Source: Acidimicrobiales bacterium (GTDB lineage: Bacteria; Actinomycetota; Acidimicrobiia; Acidimicrobiales; SZUA-35). Taken from it: DNA of 64,000 bases. Location: NCBI GenBank assembly GCA_028285495.1, contig JANQPB010000012.1, forward strand, positions 1 through 64,000, written 5' to 3'. Position numbers and translations under genes: made by a program. The notes under the pieces are model-generated. The model saw nothing but the letters and a program-made list of their open reading frames with translations, did not search any database and was not told where the DNA came from. The stretch's first letter is position 1. The number at the start of each line of letters is the position of its first letter. Of this stretch, positions 41,173-48,519 are shown one piece after another.

Positions 41173-42404
41173 CCGACGCCGAGAACCCGGTTGCGGGGAT
41201 CGAGGTCGCCTCCGTCGACCGAGCGCTGATGACCACCCGGGCGGTCCGGCTCCGTCTCGATCTGGAGCGACCGGTCGACCACCAGCTCATCCTCGACTGC
41301 ATCGACGTGGCCGAGCAGGCGCCGTCTGGCGGCAACCAGGGCAGCCGCCGCTGGATCGTCGTCCGCGACCGGGCGATCAAGGAGCGCCTGGCCGAGCTGT
41401 ACATGGAGTCCGCCGGCCGTTGGATGGTCGAGGCCCGCGACCGGGTGGCCGGCACCGGCCACCCGAACGAGCGGGTCATGGCGTCGGCCGCCCACCTGGC
41501 CGAGCACCTCGCCGAGGTCCCGGCGATCATCATCCCCACCATCATCGGCGTCCACGACGGCAGCGGTCGCCCGGGGCTGTTCGACTCGGTCATCCAGTCG
41601 GTGTGGAGCTTCTGCGTCGCCGCCAGGGCCCGGGGCCTCGGCACGGCCTGGACCACCGCCGTCCTGAGCCGGTCTGACGACATCGCCGAGCTGCTCGGCA
41701 TCCCCGACGGCATGACCCAGATCGCGATGATCCCCGTCGCCTGGACCAAGGGCACCGAGTTCAAGACTGCGCCGCGCTATCCGGCGAGGGAGATCACCTA
41801 CGTCGACGGTTTCGCCAGGACCTGGGAATCGGGTCCGAGCGACCCGCCATGCCACGCCGACGGTCCCGGCTGCGTCGTCGAGGTCGACATCAAGGCCCCA
41901 CCGGCCGCCGTCTGGCCCTACCTGACCGACATCTCGTTCGGCGCCCGGTTCTCCGAGGAGTTCGTCGGCGCCCGCTGGGCCGACGGCGACGAGCCCGACG
42001 GCCAGCCGGGCGGCCCGGCGGTCGGTGCCACGTTCATCGGTTCCAACAGCCACCCCGCCATCGGCGAGTGGGAGGTTCCGTGCTTCGTCACCCACTGCGA
42101 GGAGCCGAGGGAGTTCGGTTGGGCCAGCGCCGATGCCGACAACCCGGGCGCCCGCTGGCGGTTCGAGGCCAGCTCGATCGCCGGCGCGACCCGGCTGCGG
42201 TTCTCGATGATCATCGGCCCTGGACCGTCGGGGATCACGGCGGCCATCGAGTCGATGCCGGACAAGGAGCCCCGCATCCTGTTCCGGCGGATCGACGAGC
42301 ACCGGGCCAACATGACGAAGGTGGTCGAGGGGATCAAGGCCGAGGTGGAGGCCGGCCGGGTCGACGGGGACCGCAGCGGCACGGCGCCACCGCTGTCGAC
42401 CTGA
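41169..42404 (+). CDS. nitroreductase-SRPBCC fusion protein
   Basis: A 411-residue two-domain protein. The N-terminal 210 residues are a flavin-dependent nitroreductase fold: TTRAVRLRLDLERPVDHQLI, AEQAPSGGNQGSRRWIVVRD (FMN-binding), FCVAARARGLGTAWTTAVL and ELLGIPDGMTQIAMIPVAW. The remaining 170 residues are a SRPBCC (START-like) ligand-binding domain starting VVEVDIKAPPAAVWPYLTDI, with REFGWASADADNPGARWRFE and TRLRFSMIIGPG. GTG 41169 overlaps the previous stop. An oxidoreductase with a built-in hydrophobic-ligand pocket suggests a specific bulky substrate, not yet known. Confidence 0.85.
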   Translation: MTDAENPVAGIEVASVDRALMTTRAVRLRLDLERPVDHQLILDCIDVAEQAPSGGNQGSRRWIVVRDRAIKERLAELYMESAGRWMVEARDRVAGTGHPNERVMASAAHLAEHLAEVPAIIIPTIIGVHDGSGRPGLFDSVIQSVWSFCVAARARGLGTAWTTAVLSRSDDIAELLGIPDGMTQIAMIPVAWTKGTEFKTAPRYPAREITYVDGFARTWESGPSDPPCHADGPGCVVEVDIKAPPAAVWPYLTDISFGARFSEEFVGARWADGDEPDGQPGGPAVGATFIGSNSHPAIGEWEVPCFVTHCEEPREFGWASADADNPGARWRFEASSIAGATRLRFSMIIGPGPSGITAAIESMPDKEPRILFRRIDEHRANMTKVVEGIKAEVEAGRVDGDRSGTAPPLST

Positions 42405-42458
42405 GCGCGGCAGCGGCCAACCGCTCAGGATCGGCGGCCTCCGGCCGACCCGTCCAGG

Positions 42459-43031
42459 GTGAGCTCGATCCGATGGCAGCAACCGGCCACGACCGCGGCC
42501 GCCGATGCGGCGCTCGCTCGGGTCGACGACTTGGCCGGGATGCTCCGGTCGGCCCCGATCGACCGCAACCGGGACCGGTTCGGCCGTGAGGTCCTCCGGG
42601 AGCTGACCGGGATCCTCGAGGACGCCATCGGGCTCGAGGAAGCCGAGGGCCTCGTCGGTCTGGCCGGTGGGCGGATCGGAACCCGCCTGGATCGTGAGTA
42701 TCGGGCCATCGCCGGTGTCGAGCGGCTCGGCCGCGAGCAGGTCGCCGCTGCGCTGGTCGACCTGAAGCGCCGGATCGACGGTGGCTTCTCGGTCGAGCAC
42801 CTCGACGACGACCGGATCGTGCTCAGCAACACCCGCTGCCCGTTCGGTCGTGACGTCGAGGGGCGCGAGCCCCTGTGCATGATGACCTCCAACGTGTTCG
42901 GCCGGATCGCGGCCGACAACCTCGGCTACGCCAGGGTCGAGCTGGAGGAGACGATCGCCCGGGGGGCCGACGGTTGTCGGGTGGTCGTCCACCTGCGGGA
43001 GGGATCCGGTGGGCGCGAGTACTTCGGTTGA
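42459..43031 (+). CDS. MetOD1-domain signalling protein
   Basis: About 190 residues. The C-terminal part (LSNTRCPFGRDVEGREPLCM, MTSNVFGRIAADNLGYARVE, GADGCRVVVHL) matches metanogen output domain 1, with the three conserved Cys that could hold a metal or act in redox sensing. The N-terminal part is helical (DRFGREVLRELTGILEDAIG). It overlaps the histidine kinase start by 23 bases, so it is probably the sensor or output partner of that kinase. Starts with GTG 42459; the exact start is uncertain. Confidence 0.7.
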   Translation: MSSIRWQQPATTAAADAALARVDDLAGMLRSAPIDRNRDRFGREVLRELTGILEDAIGLEEAEGLVGLAGGRIGTRLDREYRAIAGVERLGREQVAAALVDLKRRIDGGFSVEHLDDDRIVLSNTRCPFGRDVEGREPLCMMTSNVFGRIAADNLGYARVELEETIARGADGCRVVVHLREGSGGREYFG

Positions 43032-44148
43032 GCTCGAGCTCGGCGCTCTTCGCGACGCCTTCGAGCGCCACCCGATCCCGACCCTCCTGGTCGATCGGCC
43101 GTCGACGGCCGTCGTCGAGGCCAACGGCGCCGCCCGCCGGCTGCTCGTCCTCGATCGACCCGGTCTGGCGGGGTCGGTCGGTCCGGTCGAGTCGGTGCTG
43201 CTCGCCGATCTCGTCGACCGTCCGGTCGGCGAGCTGGCGGCCGATCTGCGGATCGTCGCCGGCGGTGGTGGCCTGCCGGTCGTCTTGGCCCAGGCCGGCA
43301 CCGGTGCCGCTCGCCGCCACCGGTGCCGGGTCGCCCCCATCCACGACGACGACTCCGGCACCCGGCTCTGGCTCGTCACGTTCCTGCCGGACGAGGCCAG
43401 GGCCAAGCGGTTCCGGGCCCTCGACCGCCAGGTCAGGGAGGCGACCGACGATGCCAGCCGCCAGCGCGATCTCCGCCAGGACCTGGCCGACCAGAACGAG
43501 ACGCTCCACCGCTTCGCCAGGGCGATGGCCCACGACCTCCGGGCCCCGCTCCGCCACATCGCAGCCCTGGCCGGCGTGGTGGCCGAGGAGCTGGGGCCGG
43601 ACGTGCCCGAGGGGGCGGCCAGGGCGCTGGCGATGATGGAGACCTCGGCGTTCCGGGGTCGGGACCTGGTCGACGCGCTCCTGGGGCACGCCAGGGCGAC
43701 CTCGGGCGAGCTCGAGATCGTCGCCGTCGATCTCGACGAGGTCGTCGACGAGGTGTTGCGGGCGAGGCACGTCGACCTCGCCGCGATCGAGCACCACATC
43801 GCGGTCGAGCATCCGCTCGGCTCGATCCGGGCCGACCGGACACTGGCCCAGGTCCTCGTCGACAACCTCGTCGGCAATGCGATCAAGTACCGGAGCCCCG
43901 AGCGTCCGCTCGAGATCCGGATCGCCGGCGGGCTCGAGACGGTGTTCGAGATCGTCGACAACGGGGTCGGGCTGGACGCGGCCGAGACCGGGACCATCTT
44001 CGAGCCGTTCAAGCGCCTCGACCCGACGGTCCAGGGCCACGGCATCGGCCTCGCCACCTGCCAGGCCATCTGTCGGCGGCACGGCTGGGAGCTCGGTGCC
44101 GACGGCGAGCCCGGGCGCGGCGCCACGTTCGTGGTCTCCCGACCCTGA
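43009..44148 (+). CDS. cytosolic PAS-like histidine kinase
   Basis: A 379-residue soluble kinase with no TMs. The N-terminus is a degenerate PAS domain (LRDAFERHPIPTLLVDRPST, VEANGAARRLLVLD). A short coiled coil (RQRDLRQDLADQNETLHRFA) leads to the H-box FARAMAHDLRAPLRHIA with His175. The ATPase domain has N-box LVDNLVGNAIKYRSPE, G1 DNGVGLD, F-box FEPFKRLD and G2 GHGIGLATCQAI. The HDLRAPLR form of the H-box is typical of phytochrome-like and HWE-neighbouring kinases. GTG 43009 overlaps the MetOD1 gene. No cognate response regulator follows. Confidence 0.85.
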   Translation: MGASTSVELELGALRDAFERHPIPTLLVDRPSTAVVEANGAARRLLVLDRPGLAGSVGPVESVLLADLVDRPVGELAADLRIVAGGGGLPVVLAQAGTGAARRHRCRVAPIHDDDSGTRLWLVTFLPDEARAKRFRALDRQVREATDDASRQRDLRQDLADQNETLHRFARAMAHDLRAPLRHIAALAGVVAEELGPDVPEGAARALAMMETSAFRGRDLVDALLGHARATSGELEIVAVDLDEVVDEVLRARHVDLAAIEHHIAVEHPLGSIRADRTLAQVLVDNLVGNAIKYRSPERPLEIRIAGGLETVFEIVDNGVGLDAAETGTIFEPFKRLDPTVQGHGIGLATCQAICRRHGWELGADGEPGRGATFVVSRP

Positions 44149-44217
44149 CCGGCGGTCGGGTGGCCGGGCCGAACCGATCGACACCGGTCACCCGTCACCC
44201 GGCGGCCGGCCGTCGAC

Positions 44218-44223
44218 TACGGT
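44218..44223 (+). promoter_or_regulatory. TACGGT -10 box, leaderless start
   Basis: TACGGT ends seven bases before ATG 44231 of the double-HTH protein, consistent with leaderless transcription and with an own promoter separate from the kinase upstream. Confidence 0.4.
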
Positions 44224-44230
44224 TGCGGCA

Positions 44231-45622
44231 ATGGAATCCTGGCGTTCGGCCGGGGACGTCCTCCGGTGGTGGAGGACGACCGTCCTCGGTTGGACTCAGC
44301 AGCAAGCCGCCGATCGGCTGAACGTCCGCCACAGCGCCCTGTCGAACTGGGAGCGAGGCGAGCGGGCGATCTCGCTCGATCTCGACGAGGTGGACGACGC
44401 CCTCGCCGGCGGGCGCGTGCTGCGCGATCTGCTGTGGTCGCACGGTACGGCCGATGGCCTGGAGCCGGGTCGGATCTGGTCTGGCATCTTCGACGGACCG
44501 TCGCGGCCGGTGTGGATGTGGATCCGCTCGGTGTCGCCCCGCGTCGTCGTCGAATCGGAGTGGGGGGTGGCCCGGCTCGAGGTGGTGTTCGACCTTGGCC
44601 CGAACGGGGTCTTCCTGACCAACGGGGCCACCGTGCCCGACTCGCCCATCGTCGTCCAGCTCTCGAGCCCCGGCTGGGTCGACTTCGGCAACGGCACCCT
44701 GCCCCCGGCCGTCCCCGGCGCCCAGATCCTCGACGCCATCGATCTGCTGCGAGCCAGCTCGGCCCAGGGGCCACTGATGGACATGTTCACCTCGACGCTG
44801 GAGGCCAGGGTCGCCTCCCAGGATCCGGTGGCGACCGACTTCGCCAACCGGGCGCCAGACGCCGTCGACAGCTACCTGCACCGGGGCGATGGCGCAGCCC
44901 GTCGATGGCGGCCGCTGTCCGAGGGCCTGGACGCGATGGAGCGTCAGCGCTACGGCGACCTCAGACGGGCCCGGGGCCTGTCGCTGGCCGCCGTCGCCGA
45001 TCGGCTGCACGACCAGACGGGCCTCGCCGTCGGCCGTGACACGCTGCGGCGCTTCGAGACCGCCGTCGGCCACCCCCACGACCCCGAGCTGCCCGTCGGG
45101 CTCGACCACGTCCTCGGGGCCGGTGGCCGGCTGTCCGTCGTCGAGCACCGGTCCGGGCGGGGTGACGGCACCGTGCGCTTCCCGTCGTTCTGGCGTGGCC
45201 CCTTCTGGATCGCCTTCGACGGGCCGGACGAGGTGTGGCCGGTCCCCATCGTGCTGCAGCGGGGCAACTTCCAGCGAGACCTGGAGCTCGGCCGGCCCGA
45301 GCTGATCTCGGCCCACTGGTTCGATCCGGGGGTGCCGCTCCGGATCCGCGCCCATCCCGATGTGCGGTGGCGGGTCGGTGTCGGTCGCCGGGCCGGCGCC
45401 GAGGCCATCGATCAGAACTGGGCCCCGATCAACATCGACGTCGCTCACCAGGCGATCTCCGAGATCGAGGGGGCGATGTACGACGCCGTGCGCAAGAGCA
45501 CCGGCGACGACCGGGCCGACGAGGCAGCCGCCGGCGACGGCGACGGTGCCGCCGAGGGGCCCACCGAGGGGGACGGCGCCGACGACGAGCGGCTCGACCA
45601 GGGGGACGACCCGGCGGCGTAG
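44231..45622 (+). CDS. protein with two HTH domains flanking ligand-like domains
   Basis: A 463-residue protein with an N-terminal XRE-type HTH (VLGWTQQQAADRLNVRHSAL, SNWERGERAIS) followed by a beta-rich region of about 190 residues (VWMWIRSVSPRVVVESEWGV, GVFLTNGATVPDSPIVVQLS). A second HTH-like region is at about residues 240-275 (RRARGLSLAAVADRLHDQTG). A second beta-rich domain of similar length follows (GPFWIAFDGPDEVWPVPIVL), then an acidic disordered tail (EAAAGDGDGAAEGPTEGDGA). This looks like an internal duplication of an HTH plus sensor module. No established family recognised; it is probably a transcription regulator binding two spaced sites. Confidence 0.75.
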   Translation: MESWRSAGDVLRWWRTTVLGWTQQQAADRLNVRHSALSNWERGERAISLDLDEVDDALAGGRVLRDLLWSHGTADGLEPGRIWSGIFDGPSRPVWMWIRSVSPRVVVESEWGVARLEVVFDLGPNGVFLTNGATVPDSPIVVQLSSPGWVDFGNGTLPPAVPGAQILDAIDLLRASSAQGPLMDMFTSTLEARVASQDPVATDFANRAPDAVDSYLHRGDGAARRWRPLSEGLDAMERQRYGDLRRARGLSLAAVADRLHDQTGLAVGRDTLRRFETAVGHPHDPELPVGLDHVLGAGGRLSVVEHRSGRGDGTVRFPSFWRGPFWIAFDGPDEVWPVPIVLQRGNFQRDLELGRPELISAHWFDPGVPLRIRAHPDVRWRVGVGRRAGAEAIDQNWAPINIDVAHQAISEIEGAMYDAVRKSTGDDRADEAAAGDGDGAAEGPTEGDGADDERLDQGDDPAA

Positions 45623-45665
45623 CCCTCGCCGTCGCCGGTGCGACGGCAACGCAGGCCGGCGACCC

Positions 45666-48344
45666 TCAGCCGGGCGTGGCGGCCGGATCGAGGGCCGGGG
45701 CCAGCTCGGCCCGGCTGGCGATCCCCAGCTTCCGGTAGATCCGGTTGAGGTGGGTCTCGACCGTGCGGACCGAGACGTGCAGCCGTGCCGCGATGTCGCT
45801 GTTCGAGGCTCCGGCGGCGGCGATCGCGGCGATCTCGCGCTCGCGCCGGGTGAGCGGGTCGACCGAGCGAGCTCGGGCCAGGCTCGGCGTGCGGGCCGCG
45901 GGCAGCCGGGCGCGCTGCTGGTCGGACGAGCGCTGGGATGCGTTTGCCGCCCTGGGGTCGCCGGCGCTGGCCCAGGCATCGGCGGCCCTGGCCGACAGCT
46001 CGGCCGACCACAGCCGGAACCCGAGGCGACCCAGCTCACCGGCGACCTCGTCGAGCGCACCGCCCCGGTCGGCCACGCAGGCCGCCACCGCCCGGGCGAT
46101 GGTCGGGGCCAGACGTCCCTGCGAGACCTCGGCCGCGGCCGCCGCCGCCTCGGCGTCGCCGGTGTTCGCGTAGCCGAGCCTCGCCCGATCGAGCAGGGCC
46201 AGCAGCTGGTGGATCCGCAGGTCGGCCGACCGGGCCTCCTCCGCCGCTCGACCGAGCACCTCGGCTCCGCCGGCCCCGTCGCCGCCGGCGGCGAGCGTCC
46301 ACGCCTCGGCCGATCTGCGCTCGGCCTGGCCCCGCGGGCTCGGCGCCGGGGGAACGCGGTCGAGGCGCTCACGGCTGCGCCTGGCCTCGTCGGCATGGCC
46401 GAGCTGGGCCTCGGCGGTGGCGAGCGTGGCCAGCGAGCTCCGGACCGACGTGGCGATGGCGACGTCGCGGCCGATGTCGAGCGCCTCGTTGAGATACGAG
46501 ACGGCCGCAGGGAGGTCGCCGGCCAACAGCTCGACGTTGGCCGCCAGGTCGAGGAAGAACAGCAGGGCGGTCGTCTCGCTCGAGGCCCGGCAGTGCTCGA
46601 TGGCGGCCCCGGCGACGAACCGGGCCGCCTCGACGTCGCCCTGGTAGAGCTTGGCGAAGCCGAGGGCGATCAGGTGCTGGCCGTGCGATCCGTAGGGGGT
46701 GTCGGCCCCCCAGCCGTCGTCCCAGGCCCGCTTGGCCAGGTCGGCTGCGTCGTCGACCGCACCGACCAGCACGAGCGCCGGAGCCCGCACGGCAGCCACG
46801 GCGAAGCGCACGTCCGGCTCGGCCGGGGTGCCGTCGCCGCCGTCGTCGTCCGGCAGGTGGGCGATGCGGTCCAGGGCGTCGGCCGGCCGGCCGTCGCAGT
46901 AGTCGATCCAGGCCTGGTGGGCGACCACCCGGTCGATCGGTGCCGGCTCGGTCAGGGTGGCCAGGCAGGCGTCGTCGATGGCCAGCGCCCCGGCCGGGTC
47001 CCGGAAGCCCCACAGCCGGTTCGATGATCGCCGGACCGCCCGGCGCAGACGCTCCCACTCGCCGGCGTCGTCTGGGATCGGCTCGGCCAGCAGCCCGTCG
47101 GCCTCGACGAAGCGGCCGAGGCGGATCAGGGTCTCGGCCAGCGCGGTGCGGGTCCGCTCGGAGCTCTCGCGACCGTGGGCCGAGCGGGCGAGCTCCGCTC
47201 CCTCCCGGATGCGATCGATCCGCAGCGCCACCCCGACCGCCTCGAGCTGCTCGTCGAGGTCGATCTCCTGGCCGGCCGCCAGGCGGGTCATGGCACCGAC
47301 GACCCGGTCATCGGCCCGCCGCTGGCCCCGCCGGGCCAGCAGCTCGGCCAGCTCCCGGTTGCGGCGACGTCGGGTCAGCGGCGTCAGGCCGGCAAGGATC
47401 GCCTCGCCCTGGAGCGGGTGACCGAGCGTGGCCCGCAGCCGCCGACCCCGCATGGCCGTGGCGATGAGGCCCCGTCGCTCCATCGTCTCCAGCACGGCGG
47501 GGTCGGCCACCTCGGCCAGGTCCTCGACGCCGAGCTCTCGGGCCAGGGCCAGCAGCTCCAGGACGTCCCGCTCGGCCTGGTTGAGCAGGCCGAACCGGAA
47601 CACGATCTGGCGGCCGAGGCTCGGTCCGACCGTCAGCTCGCCGGCCAGCTGATACACCCCGTCGACCTCGGCCACCCGGTCGTCCGAGCGGGCCGACGCC
47701 AGCAGCTCCCGGATGAACAGCGGCGAGCCCTTGGCCCGCTCGTCGAGGTTGCGGACCAGGCCGGGGCCGACCGGCCCGCCGAGCACCTCGGCCGCCAGCT
47801 CGGCGGTGGCCGCAGCCGACAGCGGCTCGACCGGCACCTCGGTCACGCCGGCCGGGGTCAACCGCCGCAGCGCGTCGCCCACGTCGCCGTCCGGGCCCTG
47901 GTTGGTGACGAGGAACAGACGCCGGTTGGCGGCGAGGTGGACCAGCAGGTCACACGTCGGCTGGTCGACGCCGGCGACGTCGTCGACGACGACGGCGACG
48001 GGATCGCCGCCGTCGAGCCGCAGTGCGGTCTCGACCGCCCGCAGCACGGCCAGCTCGGCCCGCTCCGGCTCGACGTCGTCGAGCCGGTCGAGGGCGCCGG
48101 GGATGAGCTCGGACAACGCCCCGTAGGGGATCCTCGACCCGGGGTCGGTGGCCGAGAGCCCGACGCCGTGCCAGCCCCGGGTCGTCAGCTCGACCATCGC
48201 TCCCTCGGCCAGCCGGGACTTGCCGACGCCGGTCGGCCCGGTCAGCAGCACGGCACCGGTGGCCGGGTCGTCGGCCAGCTCGCGGATGCGGGCCAGCTCA
48301 CGGTGACGGCCGATCAGGCGGGTCTCGTGGCGCCGCTCCCTCAC
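45666..48344 (-). CDS. large AAA/LuxR-family transcriptional regulator
   Basis: An 892-residue LAL-type regulator. The N-terminal ATPase has Walker A LTGPTGVGKSRLAEGA and Walker B PVAVVVDDVAGVDQPT. A helical TPR-like middle follows (AELLARRGQRRADDRVVGAM to AATAEAQLGHADEARRSRER). The C-terminal LuxR HTH reads LTRREREIAAIAAAGASNSD, IAARLHVSVRTVETHLNRIY. GTG 48344 begins RERRHETRLIGRHRELARI, the usual N-terminus of the family. It is divergent from the ABC-2 exporter with a long perfect palindrome between, so it may control that gene and itself. Confidence 0.88.
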   Translation of the reverse strand: MRERRHETRLIGRHRELARIRELADDPATGAVLLTGPTGVGKSRLAEGAMVELTTRGWHGVGLSATDPGSRIPYGALSELIPGALDRLDDVEPERAELAVLRAVETALRLDGGDPVAVVVDDVAGVDQPTCDLLVHLAANRRLFLVTNQGPDGDVGDALRRLTPAGVTEVPVEPLSAAATAELAAEVLGGPVGPGLVRNLDERAKGSPLFIRELLASARSDDRVAEVDGVYQLAGELTVGPSLGRQIVFRFGLLNQAERDVLELLALARELGVEDLAEVADPAVLETMERRGLIATAMRGRRLRATLGHPLQGEAILAGLTPLTRRRRNRELAELLARRGQRRADDRVVGAMTRLAAGQEIDLDEQLEAVGVALRIDRIREGAELARSAHGRESSERTRTALAETLIRLGRFVEADGLLAEPIPDDAGEWERLRRAVRRSSNRLWGFRDPAGALAIDDACLATLTEPAPIDRVVAHQAWIDYCDGRPADALDRIAHLPDDDGGDGTPAEPDVRFAVAAVRAPALVLVGAVDDAADLAKRAWDDGWGADTPYGSHGQHLIALGFAKLYQGDVEAARFVAGAAIEHCRASSETTALLFFLDLAANVELLAGDLPAAVSYLNEALDIGRDVAIATSVRSSLATLATAEAQLGHADEARRSRERLDRVPPAPSPRGQAERRSAEAWTLAAGGDGAGGAEVLGRAAEEARSADLRIHQLLALLDRARLGYANTGDAEAAAAAAEVSQGRLAPTIARAVAACVADRGGALDEVAGELGRLGFRLWSAELSARAADAWASAGDPRAANASQRSSDQQRARLPAARTPSLARARSVDPLTRREREIAAIAAAGASNSDIAARLHVSVRTVETHLNRIYRKLGIASRAELAPALDPAATPG

Positions 48345-48407
48345 CCGCCCGAGCGTAGTGCCGGGCCGGGACGAGCACCGTCCGCCGGGGTCCCGCCCGA
48401 CCCGTGT

Positions 48408-48437
48408 CGACCACGTACGTGGCCACGTACGTGGTCG
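48408..48437. promoter_or_regulatory. 30-bp perfect palindrome (candidate operator)
   Basis: CGACCACGTACGTGG is followed immediately by its exact reverse complement, giving 30 bases of perfect dyad symmetry with no spacer. Each half contains a smaller 12-base palindrome CCACGTACGTGG, so four equivalent half-sites are stacked in tandem. It lies in the 175-base divergent gap between the LuxR-type regulator (start 48344) and the ABC exporter (start 48520), upstream of both. Such nested symmetry is expected for cooperative binding of two dimers. Confidence 0.7.
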
Positions 48438-48519
48438 CGGGCCCAAAAAAGCCGAGGTGACCACCGATCCGCTCGCGGCACGACCCGGGGATGGTGGACG
48501 GAGCACGAAAGGACCCGCC

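Noticed and set aside
40463..44198. Very long minus-strand frames (433 and 1069 residues)
   Set aside because: They are antisense to the nitroreductase, MetOD1 and kinase genes, with no recognisable domain and Ser/Arg-rich composition.
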